A DNA stretch of 64,000 nucleotides from Paraburkholderia humisilvae (GTDB lineage: Bacteria > Pseudomonadota > Gammaproteobacteria > Burkholderiales > Burkholderiaceae): contig NZ_CADIKH010000007.1 of assembly GCF_902859855.1 (NCBI RefSeq), forward strand, positions 206,126-270,125, read 5' to 3'. The notes under the pieces were generated by a model. The model saw only the letters and a program-made list of their open reading frames with translations, was not told the origin of the DNA and searched no databases. Numbering within the stretch: the first letter of the stretch is position 1; every line of letters starts with the position of its first letter. Made by a program: the position numbers and the translations under genes. Shown piece by piece: positions 1-8,486 of the stretch.

Positions 1-141
1 ATTCTGGGCGACATGGCCATGGTGGCGTGGTACGCGGGTGAGCCCGGCACGTCGCCGCAATTGAGCACGGAACCCTTTTTCCTTGAAGATCTGATCGACA
101 CGGGTGAGCTGGTGCGTCCGGCTGGCGCCGCGCTGCACTGA
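1..141 (+). CDS. C-terminal end of an unidentified protein (partial)
   Basis: The reading frame is open from the first base and closes with TGA at 139-141, giving the last 46 residues of a protein whose start lies outside the window. The visible tail is acidic and proline-containing (it includes FFLEDLIDTGELVRPAG) and has no membrane segment or metal motif. I do not recognise the family. About 250 bp separate it from the next gene, so it is probably not in the same operon. Confidence 0.6.
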   Translation: MLGDMAMVAWYAGEPGTSPQLSTEPFFLEDLIDTGELVRPAGAALH

Positions 142-195
142 GCGCGAGCGACGCTTTTCCGTTGCGCTTCGCGGGCGCGGTTCGCGCGCGCGCTT

Positions 196-250
196 CATAG
201 CCGTGTCTCATGACCGTGTCTCATAGCCGCGTGCCAGAGCCGTGTCTCAC
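196..250. repeat. Short imperfect tandem repeat
   Basis: Three imperfect copies of a CCGTGTCTCA unit occur between the first gene and srkA, two of them adjacent. The unit is not obviously palindromic. It may be ordinary intergenic drift by slippage. Confidence 0.45.
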
Positions 251-388
251 CACGGTGCTTCACAACGCACGTTACGGACGCGCGTCGCGGCTCACCTGTT
301 GAGCGTCGTCACCCCTGCCTTCACGCCCGTGTCCGCGTAGGCGCGGCAAACGCTCGTCTTTGACGGCGGCGCGGCGCACAATGCGGGC

Positions 389-1411
389 ATGAACGAACAC
401 ACTCCCGACCTCGGGGACGGCGCCGCCGTTCCGTTTACCCGGCTGACGCCGGAATGCGTGCTCGACGCGATCGACAGCGTGCTTGCGAGCACCGGCGCGC
501 GTACCGACGGGCGCATGCTGCCGCTCAACAGCTACGAAAACCGCGTCTACCAGCTCGGCATCGAGGATGGTGCACCGCTGGTCGCGAAGTTCTATCGGCC
601 GCAACGCTGGTCCGACGCCGCGATCCTCGAAGAACACGCGTTCGTCGCCGAGCTTGCCGCACGCGAGATTCCCGCCGTGCCGGCGCGCGCATTCGAAGGC
701 CGCACGCTACACACATTCGACGGCTTTCGTTTCGCGCTTTTCGAGCGGCGCGGTGGCCGTGCGCCTGAACTCGAGCAGCGCGACACGCTTGAGTGGCTCG
801 GCCGCTTTATCGGACGGATTCACGCCGTCGGTCGTACGCAGCGCTACGCGGAGCGGCCCACGCTCGACATCGGCACGTTCGGCTACGAGTCGCGCGATTT
901 TCTATTGACGCAACGCTTCGTACCAGAAGACCTGCGCGAAGCGTGGCTCACTGTCGTGAACCTGGCGCTCGAGGGTGTCGAACGCGCGTTCGAACGTGCG
1001 GGCGATATCGCGCCGCTGCGCATGCACGGCGATTGCCATCCGAGCAACGTGCTGTGGACCGACGCCGGCCCGCATTTCGTCGATTTCGATGACAGCCGGA
1101 TGGGACCCGCCGTGCAGGACCTATGGCTGTTGCTGCCGGGCGACCGCGGCGACGCATCGCGCGCGTTGACCGATCTGCTGGGCGGCTATGAGGACTTCTG
1201 CGAGTTCGAGCCGCGCGAATTGCATCTGATCGAGGCGCTTCGTACGCTGCGGCTGATTCACTATTCGGCGTGGCTCGCGCGGCGCTGGAACGACCCGGCG
1301 TTTCCGGTCGCGTTCCCATGGTTCAACACGCAGCGTTACTGGGAAGACCGCATTCTCGAACTGCGCGAGCAGATCGGCGCGATGCAGGAAGGGCCATTGT
1401 GGCCGGTTTGA
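389..1411 (+). CDS. srkA: SrkA-type stress response Ser/Thr protein kinase
   Basis: This 340-residue protein matches the SrkA (YihE/RdoA) family, cytosolic eukaryotic-like kinases of the APH/choline kinase fold that in E. coli counteract stress-induced death. The family signature LNSYENRVYQ lies at residues 46-55. The catalytic loop is MHGDCHPSN (212-220, Asp215), followed by the metal-binding VDFDD (231-235). The length is close to the roughly 330 residues of E. coli SrkA. The ATG at 389 has only a weak ribosome site, but no better in-frame start is present. It converges with the minus-strand DUF3857 gene 34 bp downstream, and a GC palindrome sits in the gap. In E. coli srkA is followed by dsbA. 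That linkage is absent here. Confidence 0.88.
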   Translation: MNEHTPDLGDGAAVPFTRLTPECVLDAIDSVLASTGARTDGRMLPLNSYENRVYQLGIEDGAPLVAKFYRPQRWSDAAILEEHAFVAELAAREIPAVPARAFEGRTLHTFDGFRFALFERRGGRAPELEQRDTLEWLGRFIGRIHAVGRTQRYAERPTLDIGTFGYESRDFLLTQRFVPEDLREAWLTVVNLALEGVERAFERAGDIAPLRMHGDCHPSNVLWTDAGPHFVDFDDSRMGPAVQDLWLLLPGDRGDASRALTDLLGGYEDFCEFEPRELHLIEALRTLRLIHYSAWLARRWNDPAFPVAFPWFNTQRYWEDRILELREQIGAMQEGPLWPV

Positions 1412-1428
1412 TCCGCGTCGCGCGAGCC

Positions 1429-1444
1429 CGCACCGCGCGGTGCG
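1429..1444. other. Perfect 16-bp GC palindrome between convergent genes
   Basis: CGCACCGCGCGGTGCG is a perfect palindrome in the 34-bp gap between the stop codons of srkA and the DUF3857 gene. It could act as a short bidirectional transcription-attenuating hairpin, but there is no T-run on either side. Confidence 0.35.
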
Positions 1445-1445
1445 T

Positions 1446-3491
1446 TCACGGCGCTTCGGCGACGACTTTTTTCGCGGCCTGAGACACCCGGCCGCGCGCG
1501 CCTGCGGCGCCGGCAGCACTGGCGGCGCCTGCCTGCGCGATGCCGGGCAGCGTCGATTTGACGATCACCTCTGCGCGTACGTCGCGGCCGATCGTCTCGA
1601 TGCCCGCGCGCATCTGCGCAAACTCGTCCGGTGAGCACACTTCGCTGCTAAAGCGCGTGCTGCCGTCGCGCGTCATCGTGACGACGTTCGTTTTCGGATC
1701 GTACTGATAGGTCGAATGGAACTCGACGAAACGGTCTTCGGTGTGCGCGGCCTCCGGCATGTCGAGCACGCGAAAATTCGCGGGCAGTGCAATGCGTGCA
1801 CGCTCGTGAAGTTCGACGTTGCGGCAGACGAACGGCTGCGTGCGCTGCCGCTCGCCGAGCCAGTAGCGGGCGTCCGATTGAAAGCCGCCGACGAAGCTCG
1901 TCAGAGCGGGAATCGACGCGGCCGCGCCGGGCACGACGAAGTCGTCGAGCGAGCCCTTCATCGTGACGATCAGCGGGCCGCTGGCGGCATCAAGCGCGTT
2001 GGTCGACAACGTTGCGTTGCCGTTCAGGTTGGTCGCGCGCAACTCGCCCTGAATCGCTTCTTCGCGCTGCGCGGGTGTTTGCAGACGCAGCATCGTACGC
2101 CCCTGCTCGGCTGCCCAGCCGGTCGCTTGCAGGCGATAGACGAAATTGGCCGAGCCGTCCGGCGCGACGGTAATCGTGAGGTCGGTGTCGCGCACCATCG
2201 ACGCGGTCGTCGGCGTGTGGCCGAGTGTGCCCTGATCGACGAGCACGGTGGGCCGGTCCATATCGGTTGACGGCAGATAGCCGAATTCGACGTTCGGCGC
2301 GGTCGAGTCCGCATAGAGCCGCAGGTCCGGCAGCCACGTGATCACGTGATTCAGTACGCCGAAACCGGGCACCGAAGGCAGCGTATAGACGGTGCCGCTA
2401 TTGATCAGCGCCGGCTCGTTGCGAATGCCGACGACGCTGAGCAGCGCGCCGTAAAGGGCGACGTGATCCTTGCAGTCGCCATAGCGCAGCGTGAGGATAT
2501 CGGCGGCGCGATGCGGCACGACCGCACCCCGCCCGACGTTGACGGCGACATAGCGGATGTTCTTGCGCACCCAGTCGTAAAGCGATTTCGCTTTGGCTTG
2601 CGGTGTGCTGTCCGCCTCGGTTAGCGTGCGTGCGAGACCGACGATGGCCGGGTCCGATGCGGTTGGGTCGACCGCTGACGCTTTATAGGTGGCCGCAAAG
2701 GCCGCGTAGTCGCGGTAGGTCGACACCATCAGCCGGTCGCCGTAGCTCACGTATGAAATCGAACCGTATTCGAGGCGTCCAAAGCGCGCCTTGTCATAAC
2801 GGAACTCGTAGCGCGTGCGTCCAGCCTGGGTGCGCGGCGGCTCTGTGACGAAGCCGCGCGCGTCCGCGTAAAGCGGCACGTCGGCGGGCAAGTCGTAGAT
2901 CAGGCGAAAGTTGTGGGTCGGCGCGAGATCGGGCGGTGTGAAATCGCTGAAATAGCCAGGCACGATCGGTACCTGCTGCGTTTTCCGGTACGTCAGGTGA
3001 ATCTGGGCGCCGGCTTCCACAGCAGGGAACACGATGACCTTTTCGAGGATGTCCTGAAACATCGGCGCGTCGAACGAACGCTCTTCCTGCACGTCGTGAA
3101 TCTGCTCGGGCTGCACGTCGTGGCGCACGCCGTCGGCGCCGATCGTGTAAGCGTCGATCACGTCGACGCTCGCCATGTTGCGGTTGTACCAGATGTAGTG
3201 CTGCGCCACGCGCGCGACGCCGGCCTCGGTGTTCACGCGCAGCGTCAGGTCGTCGAGCTTCACATACGAGCCGTCGGCGTTGACGGTGAAGGTTTGGGTC
3301 TCCTGCTCGTTCGTGTACGGTTCGACAGGATTGGCCGGGCCGACGGCGGAGCGCAACGCCGGGTCGTTCGCGATGCCTTGGGTTATGCCGACGCCTGGGC
3401 GCAGACCGTCAGTGTTGCTGCTGGCGCCGGCTGCCGACGCGCCGGCAGTCCAGACGGAGGCCACGATGAAGACGAGCACGAGAGGGCGCAT
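1446..3491 (-). CDS. Exported DUF3857/transglutaminase-like domain protein
   Basis: The 681-residue product starts with a Sec signal peptide (hydrophobic residues about 3-20, Ala-rich cleavage region near 22). A DUF3857 region spans about 55-230. A transglutaminase-like domain follows, with the predicted catalytic Cys340 in LRYGDCKDH, a His in VLNHV (about 383) and an Asp in LYADS (about 397), so the Cys-His-Asp triad looks intact. A C-terminal beta-rich part covers about 430-660. Such proteins are periplasmic and of unknown substrate. Transglutaminase-like folds in bacteria often act as peptidases or amide-forming enzymes. No Shine-Dalgarno sequence is obvious before the ATG at 3491. It stands alone between srkA and the toxin-antitoxin pair. 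Confidence 0.8.
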   Translation of the reverse strand: MRPLVLVFIVASVWTAGASAAGASSNTDGLRPGVGITQGIANDPALRSAVGPANPVEPYTNEQETQTFTVNADGSYVKLDDLTLRVNTEAGVARVAQHYIWYNRNMASVDVIDAYTIGADGVRHDVQPEQIHDVQEERSFDAPMFQDILEKVIVFPAVEAGAQIHLTYRKTQQVPIVPGYFSDFTPPDLAPTHNFRLIYDLPADVPLYADARGFVTEPPRTQAGRTRYEFRYDKARFGRLEYGSISYVSYGDRLMVSTYRDYAAFAATYKASAVDPTASDPAIVGLARTLTEADSTPQAKAKSLYDWVRKNIRYVAVNVGRGAVVPHRAADILTLRYGDCKDHVALYGALLSVVGIRNEPALINSGTVYTLPSVPGFGVLNHVITWLPDLRLYADSTAPNVEFGYLPSTDMDRPTVLVDQGTLGHTPTTASMVRDTDLTITVAPDGSANFVYRLQATGWAAEQGRTMLRLQTPAQREEAIQGELRATNLNGNATLSTNALDAASGPLIVTMKGSLDDFVVPGAAASIPALTSFVGGFQSDARYWLGERQRTQPFVCRNVELHERARIALPANFRVLDMPEAAHTEDRFVEFHSTYQYDPKTNVVTMTRDGSTRFSSEVCSPDEFAQMRAGIETIGRDVRAEVIVKSTLPGIAQAGAASAAGAAGARGRVSQAAKKVVAEAP

Positions 3492-3651
3492 GGGATCGTA
3501 CGTGACCGCGATGACGGTTTGCGGGATGAGCGGACTTCACACTTAAAAGGCCCACAAATCGGTTGTCAAGCCGGGAACGTACGTAATGGCGACGACAAGG
3601 ATCGTGGCGATGCTCGATGCATGCCGACGGTCGCGCGACCCGCGGCGTTGG

Positions 3652-3972
3652 CTATGCCTTGCCGCTCAACACGCCGAAGTTGCTGATCTTCACTTCCCCT
3701 TCGGGAAAGCGCGCGATGATTTCCAGTTCACCGCCGAGCCCACGAATGTGCTCGCGCAATGTCGAGATATACATGTCCGTGCGCTGCTCGACCTTCGCAA
3801 TGCTCGGCTGCTTCACGTGCAGCACGATTGCCAGTTCTTCCTGTGACATGCCTCGCGCCCGGCGCAGTTCGTTCAATGCCATTTCCGCCATCAGACGGTG
3901 CGCCTTGTCATTCGAGCGGACTTGAGATTCGGGCGACATTTTCGCCCGCAGTTCAGCAAACTTCCTGGCCAT
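3652..3972 (-). CDS. XRE-family antitoxin (HigA-like)
   Basis: This 106-residue protein has a helix-turn-helix of the Cro/C1 type at about 35-65 (ARGMSQEELAIVLHVKQPSI). Its partner toxin lies immediately upstream, and the toxin stop (3953) overlaps the antitoxin start by 20 bp, the toxin-first order typical of higBA. A very strong ribosome site, AGGAGGA, precedes the ATG at 3972 and lies inside the toxin gene, which would favour antitoxin excess. The N-terminal 30 residues are probably the toxin-binding arm and the HTH binds the operator at 4355-4370. That division of labour is family knowledge, not shown here. Confidence 0.85.
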   Translation of the reverse strand: MARKFAELRAKMSPESQVRSNDKAHRLMAEMALNELRRARGMSQEELAIVLHVKQPSIAKVEQRTDMYISTLREHIRGLGGELEIIARFPEGEVKISNFGVLSGKA

Positions 3973-4336
3973 GATCGGCTTCCTCCTGTTTCAATTGCGC
4001 GAGATGTTCGCGATACAGCGCGTCGGCGCGCGGGATGTTCCGGTCGTACCAGCGCCCGTCGCCGGTCTTATCACCCCCCATCAGCAAAATGGCGACGCGG
4101 GCGGGATCGAACGCGTACAGCACGCGCAGCGGCCTGCCGTCATGCTGGATGCGCAATTCACGCATGTTTCCGTAACCCGAGCCGTTGACCTGACTCGAAT
4201 GCGGATGTCGCAAATACGGACCGTATTCTTCGAGCAACTGCACTGACGCCGCGACCGACTCCTGTTCCGATTCGCTCAAATCGCTCCACCAGTCACCGAA
4301 AGTATCGGTGTATTCAACGTCCCAGTTCATAGACAA
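3953..4336 (-). CDS. RelE/HigB-type toxin (phage Gp49-like fold)
   Basis: The 127-residue protein is of the Gp49-like HigB group, predicted ribosome-dependent mRNA interferases. The family hallmark GYGNMRELRIQHDG lies at about 53-66, followed by the strand LRVLYAFDP with the conserved Arg and by ILLMGGDK. Two starts compete. A TTG at 4336 lies 6 nt after the GGAGG ribosome site. An ATG at 4330 lies 12 nt after it. Spacing favours the TTG and codon identity favours the ATG. The gene is co-transcribed with the antitoxin. The first promoter-proximal element is the palindrome at 4355-4370, as expected for autoregulation. Confidence 0.85.
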   Translation of the reverse strand: MSMNWDVEYTDTFGDWWSDLSESEQESVAASVQLLEEYGPYLRHPHSSQVNGSGYGNMRELRIQHDGRPLRVLYAFDPARVAILLMGGDKTGDGRWYDRNIPRADALYREHLAQLKQEEADHGQEVC

Positions 4337-4354
4337 ATATAGCCTCCAAAGAAT

Positions 4355-4370
4355 ATTCCGTCAACGGAAT
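4355..4370. promoter_or_regulatory. Palindromic operator upstream of the toxin-antitoxin pair
   Basis: ATTCCGT-CA-ACGGAAT is an inverted repeat with 7-bp perfect arms, starting 19 bp before the toxin start. Position and symmetry fit a HigA dimer operator overlapping the promoter. The flanking sequence is more AT-rich than the genes. Confidence 0.6.
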
Positions 4371-4502
4371 TACTATGCCGGGATGCCTGCGTGCGGCAGT
4401 CCCGATGCACAGAGGCTCATGCTATGGAGGTTGCGAGGAAAGAGGCAGTCAGCCGAATGGCTAACGTTGAAGGGAAGAACAACAGGACACGGAACAGAAG
4501 AT

Positions 4503-4532
4503 ATCCGGCCGCGGCGTGGCGCGCGGCCGGAT
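4503..4532 (-). terminator. Stem-loop after xdhC, possible terminator of the cox cluster
   Basis: A perfect 11-bp stem (ATCCGGCCGCG with CGCGGCCGGAT) and an 8-nt loop start 12 bp downstream of the xdhC stop. The run after the stem on the minus strand is only mildly T-rich, so this may slow or protect transcripts rather than being a classical intrinsic terminator. Confidence 0.5.
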
Positions 4533-4543
4533 TGAACTGCGCG

Positions 4544-5593
4544 TTACGCGTGGCGCTCGCCAAATTCGGCAGGCAGGCCGCAAACGGTAGCGCCGTTTGC
4601 CGCGATTTCGCGCGCGGCCTTTGCACCTTCGACTTGCAGCAACGTGGGCAGTGACACGCCATTCTTCGCCGCCGTGACTTCGGCCAGAATCGACACCGCG
4701 ATTTCAGGCGGCGTGCGGCTGCCGATGTAGATGCCGACCGGACCATGCAAGCGCGCGAGTTCGGTTTCGGTCAGATCGAATTCTTTTAGCCGTTCGCGGC
4801 GCGCGGCATTATTGCGCCGCGACCCGAGCGCGCCGACGTAGAACGCCGGGGTCTTGAGCGCTTCCATCAACGCGAGATCGTCGAGCTTCGGGTCGTGTGT
4901 CAGCGCAATGACCGCGCAGCGCTCGTCGAGCTTCATCTCCAGCACGGTATCGTCCGGCATCGTGCGCACGATTTTCGTACCCGGCACGTTCCACTCGTCG
5001 GTGTACTCTTCGCGCGGATCGCAAACCGTGACCTGATAGTCGAGCCCGACCGCGATGTTGCACAGATAGCGCGACAGCTGACCGGCGCCGATTACCAGCA
5101 TCCGGTAGCGCGGCCCATGAATGGTGAGCAGGCGCCGGTCGTTGAAGTCGACCCCATCGGTGGCTTGCGCCGCGCTGTAGCGAACCGCGCCGGTCGTCAT
5201 GTCGAGCGTGCGCGCGACCAGCCGCCCTTCCTCAACCGCGTGGCACAGTTCGGCGATGCCGCTTTGCTGGTCGAGCGGTTCGAGCACCAGCTGGATCGTG
5301 CCACCGCATGGCAGACCGAAGCGGTGCGCTTCTTCGGCGGTGATGCCGTACTTCACCGCTTCCGGATGCGTCTGCTCGATGCCCTGGCGGCGCACGCGGT
5401 CGATCAGATCATCTTCGATGCAGCCACCCGACACCGACCCGACCACCAGCCCGTCGTCGCGCACGGCGAGCATCGCGCCTTCCGGGCGTGGCGATGAGCC
5501 CCACGTCTTGACGACCGTGACCAGCAGCGCACGGTGACCTTCGTCGAGCCAGCGTGCACTGGATTTCAGGACTTCGAGATCCACGCTGTCCAT
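4544..5593 (-). CDS. XdhC/CoxI-family molybdenum cofactor insertion protein
   Basis: This 349-residue protein belongs to the XdhC/CoxI/CoxF family, which binds the molybdenum cofactor and delivers it, with the terminal sulfido ligand, to xanthine dehydrogenase-type enzymes. The N-terminal domain has GSVSGGCIEDDL (about 52-63). The C-terminal XdhC domain begins with a Rossmann glycine motif, VIGAGQLSRYLCNIAV (about 166-181), and ends near CSGRR-like ALGSRRN and the TPPEIAVSILAE segment. It is the last gene of the cluster, its ATG lies inside the coxG end (28-bp overlap), and it has a good ribosome site. It most likely matures the CoxL product. Confidence 0.88.
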   Translation of the reverse strand: MDSVDLEVLKSSARWLDEGHRALLVTVVKTWGSSPRPEGAMLAVRDDGLVVGSVSGGCIEDDLIDRVRRQGIEQTHPEAVKYGITAEEAHRFGLPCGGTIQLVLEPLDQQSGIAELCHAVEEGRLVARTLDMTTGAVRYSAAQATDGVDFNDRRLLTIHGPRYRMLVIGAGQLSRYLCNIAVGLDYQVTVCDPREEYTDEWNVPGTKIVRTMPDDTVLEMKLDERCAVIALTHDPKLDDLALMEALKTPAFYVGALGSRRNNAARRERLKEFDLTETELARLHGPVGIYIGSRTPPEIAVSILAEVTAAKNGVSLPTLLQVEGAKAAREIAANGATVCGLPAEFGERHA

Positions 5594-6156
5594 GATTTCT
5601 TCCTCTTCGGTTCGGCGCCGTCCGATGTGGCTTGCGTGACGCCGGTTGGTTCATCCGCCTGCTTGTCAGCTTCCGGTGCGGCACCGTTCTCAGCCGCTGC
5701 GGCGTCTGCGCCGCCCCCCGTCACCTGCGCGCTGAAGCGCTTGAAAAATTCGCCGGCGATCTTGCGCGCGGCGCCATCGACGAGCCGCGAGCCGATCTGC
5801 GCGAGCTTGCCGCCCACCTGCGCGCTCGCCGTATAGGTAAGCGTGGTTGCGTCATCGCCGTCCGGCTCGAGCTTGACATGCGTGTTACCTTTGCCGAAAC
5901 CCGCGGCGCCGCCCTGGCCTTCGAACACGATCGTATACGTATGCGGCGCGTCGATATCGGTCAGCAGCATACGCCCTTTGAAGCGCGCCTTAACGGGACC
6001 GACGGACGCACTCATCGATACCGCGTACGCGTTTTCGCCGTCCGCGTCGATACTCTCGCAGCCAGGAATCGACGCACGCAGGACTTCGGTATCGTTCAAC
6101 GCTTCCCACGCGCGTTGTTGCGAGATGGGCAGCTTATAAGTTTCGGTCAATTCCAT
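5566..6156 (-). CDS. coxG: CoxG-family SRPBCC protein
   Basis: This CoxG/carbon monoxide dehydrogenase subunit G family protein has 196 residues. The START/SRPBCC fold covers about 1-145 (MELTETYKLPISQQRAWEAL, then SIPGCESI and GKLAQIGSRLVDGAA). A low-complexity Ala/Glu tail ends in a Lys-rich stretch. In Oligotropha, CoxG is implicated in anchoring CO dehydrogenase to the membrane. The tail here has no clear membrane helix. The start at 6156 is chosen for the AGGAGG site 6 nt upstream. It overlaps coxE upstream by 10 bp and xdhC downstream by 28 bp, which implies translational coupling. Confidence 0.87.
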   Translation of the reverse strand: MELTETYKLPISQQRAWEALNDTEVLRASIPGCESIDADGENAYAVSMSASVGPVKARFKGRMLLTDIDAPHTYTIVFEGQGGAAGFGKGNTHVKLEPDGDDATTLTYTASAQVGGKLAQIGSRLVDGAARKIAGEFFKRFSAQVTGGGADAAAAENGAAPEADKQADEPTGVTQATSDGAEPKRKKSWTAWISKS

Positions 6157-7502
6157 CGCGTGCCTCCTGCGGATATCGTCGGGTGCGAGGCGCTGCGGGT
6201 CATCGGCGCCGCCGTGTCGCCCAGGTGCGACATTTGCGCCAGATCGCGGCCAAATGCGCACAGACTGTCGAGATTATGAACCGGCCGGTGCGCGTCCACA
6301 TGCGGCAGGATCGCCTGCACGCCGCGGGCTTTGGGCGCGAACTCGCTATAGCGCAGTAGCGGATTGAGCCAGACGATGCGATGTGCGAAGCGCCGCAGGC
6401 GGCTCATTTCAGCGGCCAGCAGATCGATTGCCTCGTGATCGAGCCCATCGGTGACGAACAGCACCGTGGCCCTGCCGGTCAGCACGCGGCGCGCCCAGCG
6501 CCGGTTGAATTCGGCGAGCGCCGCGCCGATCCGCGTGCCGCCGGACCAGTCGACCACCTGATCCGCGAGCGTCGCGATTGCCACGTCCGGGTCGCGCTCG
6601 CGCAATGCGCGGGTCGCATTGGTCAGACGGGTGCCGAACAGGAACACCTGCAGCCGTTCGCGCGATTGCAGCAGCGCATGGCAGAAGTACAGTACCGCGC
6701 GCGAGTAACTGCTCATCGAGCCGGAAATGTCGAGCAGCAGCACGAGCGGCGGTTTGCGCTCCACCGCGGCGCGATATTTCCATATCGTCCAGTCGCCCCC
6801 CGCGCGCACGGCGTGGCGCGCGCTCGCGCGCAGGTCCGCGTGCGCGCCGCGCGACGCGGCCTTGAGCCGGCGTGTGCGTTCCATCGCGAGCGGCAGCCTG
6901 TGGCTGCGGATCACGTGGCGCAGCGTGCGCCACTCGTCCGCGGTGAGCGTATCGAAGTCGCGGTGGCGCAGCCGTTCCTCGGCGCTGAACGTCACGTGCG
7001 CATGCAACTCGTGCTGTTCCATCGTGGGTGGGTGACGATCGCCGTGCTGCGCAGGTGGACGCGCTGCGAGCGCGTCGGCGAGGCGGTTGTTGCGTTTGGG
7101 TGGCGGAATCGCATTGCCCACTTTCGGCAGCAGGAGGGAGCGCATCTTGCCGGCCCAGTCGGGGTCGCGCCAGAACAGCTCGAAAGCGGCGTCGAACAGC
7201 TCCCGTTCGTCAGGCGCCCGCACGAGCAGCGTGGCTAAGGCCGCCCGCACGTCGTCGCGACGTGCGAGGCCGACCCAGTGCAACGCGTCGAGCGCATCGA
7301 CCGCCTGTGCCGGCGACATCGGCAGGCCCGCGGCGCGCAACAGGCGCACGAAGTGCACGACGTTGCGGGCGAGCATCGGGAATCCCTCGATGCGGCACAG
7401 GTTCGTTGTCGTGGACGGTTCGGTCTGCGATGGGTCTTGCGCTGCGCCGCGCGTGGACCGCGCGGGGTTCGAAGCGGCATCCGTGTCCGGCGTGGCGTCC
7501 AT
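6147..7502 (-). CDS. coxE: CoxE-like VWA-domain protein
   Basis: The 451-residue protein has the CoxE architecture: an N-terminal helical part (VVHFVRLLRAAGLPMSP) and a C-terminal von Willebrand A domain. The MIDAS motif DISGSMSSYS follows KPPLVLLL, with further conserved SGGTRIG and VTDGLDHEA. With its MoxR partner upstream it should form an AAA/VWA chaperone pair acting on the CoxSLM enzyme, as described for CoxD/CoxE in building the CO dehydrogenase metal centre. The ATG at 7502 lies 5 bp after the moxR stop. A second good start, at 7376 behind GAGGG, would remove a 42-residue low-complexity leader. Confidence 0.85.
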   Translation of the reverse strand: MDATPDTDAASNPARSTRGAAQDPSQTEPSTTTNLCRIEGFPMLARNVVHFVRLLRAAGLPMSPAQAVDALDALHWVGLARRDDVRAALATLLVRAPDERELFDAAFELFWRDPDWAGKMRSLLLPKVGNAIPPPKRNNRLADALAARPPAQHGDRHPPTMEQHELHAHVTFSAEERLRHRDFDTLTADEWRTLRHVIRSHRLPLAMERTRRLKAASRGAHADLRASARHAVRAGGDWTIWKYRAAVERKPPLVLLLDISGSMSSYSRAVLYFCHALLQSRERLQVFLFGTRLTNATRALRERDPDVAIATLADQVVDWSGGTRIGAALAEFNRRWARRVLTGRATVLFVTDGLDHEAIDLLAAEMSRLRRFAHRIVWLNPLLRYSEFAPKARGVQAILPHVDAHRPVHNLDSLCAFGRDLAQMSHLGDTAAPMTRSASHPTISAGGTRWN

Positions 7503-7507
7503 CGGCG

Positions 7508-8395
7508 TCACTCCGCTGCGGCAAGGCATTGGGCGATCTGCTGCGGGTCCATTCGCGCCAGATCGTCCTGATACTTCAGCAGGACCCCCAGCGTATCCTG
7601 CACCGATTGCGGATCGAGTTCGACGACACTCAGTGCAGCAAGTGCGCGGCACCAGTCGATCGTTTCGGCGATGCCCGGCGCCTTGAACAGGTCCATGCCG
7701 CGCAACTGATGCACGAAGCCCACTGCGTGCCGTTGCAGCGCGTAGCTGGTTTCCGGCGCTCGCGCGGCGACGATCGCAAGTTCACGCTCGCGCTCCGGAT
7801 AGCCAATCCACTGATACAGGCAGCGGCGCTTCAACGCATCGTGCACTTCGCGTGTGCGATTCGACGTCATCACGACGAGCGGCCGCTGTTGCGCGCACAC
7901 GGTGCCGTACTCCGGAATCGACACCTGAAAGTCGGACAGCAGCTCGAGCAGGAACGCTTCGAATGGTTCGTCGGCGCGGTCGATTTCATCGATCAGCAGC
8001 ACGCGGCGCGCGCCGGGGTGCCGCTCATCGGGCATCAGTGCTTGCAGCAGCGGACGCTTCAACAGAAACTCGCTGCGATACAGCGTGTCGTTGCCGGGTT
8101 TCTCGCCGGCCGCTTCGGCAAGACGCAGCGCCATGATCTGCCGCGGGTAGTCCCATTCGTACAATGCGCTCGCGCTATCGAGGCCTTCGTAACACTGCAG
8201 CCTTAGCATCGACGTGCCGAGCATGCCGGCCGCGGCCTTCGCAAGCTCGGTCTTGCCCACGCCGGGCTCGCCTTCGACGAAGAGCGGCCGCTCCATCCGC
8301 AGCGCGAGAAACAGCGCGGTCGCGAGCTCGCGGCTCGCAAAATAGCCTTGGTCCGTGAGTTGCGCGAGGGTGTCGTCGATCGAAGCGGGTTGCAT
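7508..8395 (-). CDS. coxD: MoxR-family AAA+ ATPase (CoxD-like)
   Basis: The 295-residue AAA+ protein carries Walker A GEPGVGKT (42-49), Walker B VLLIDEID (132-139) and the sensor-1 region VMTSNRTRE (about 181). The length and layout match MoxR/CoxD ATPases, which with a VWA protein remodel metalloenzymes. It lies between coxM and coxE in one minus-strand unit, 91 bp after the coxM stop, and is followed after 5 bp by coxE. The pairing suggests it drives insertion of the sulfur/metal centre into the molybdoenzyme encoded upstream. That function is inferred from family and context. Confidence 0.87.
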   Translation of the reverse strand: MQPASIDDTLAQLTDQGYFASRELATALFLALRMERPLFVEGEPGVGKTELAKAAAGMLGTSMLRLQCYEGLDSASALYEWDYPRQIMALRLAEAAGEKPGNDTLYRSEFLLKRPLLQALMPDERHPGARRVLLIDEIDRADEPFEAFLLELLSDFQVSIPEYGTVCAQQRPLVVMTSNRTREVHDALKRRCLYQWIGYPERERELAIVAARAPETSYALQRHAVGFVHQLRGMDLFKAPGIAETIDWCRALAALSVVELDPQSVQDTLGVLLKYQDDLARMDPQQIAQCLAAAE

Positions 8396-8486
8396 GGTTT
8401 TCTCGGGCGCGCGGCGCGCGGCGCTGAAACGGAACGGCCCGGACGCGCCGGGCCACGAACCGCCAGGCGGTCACGCGCGAGCGCGT

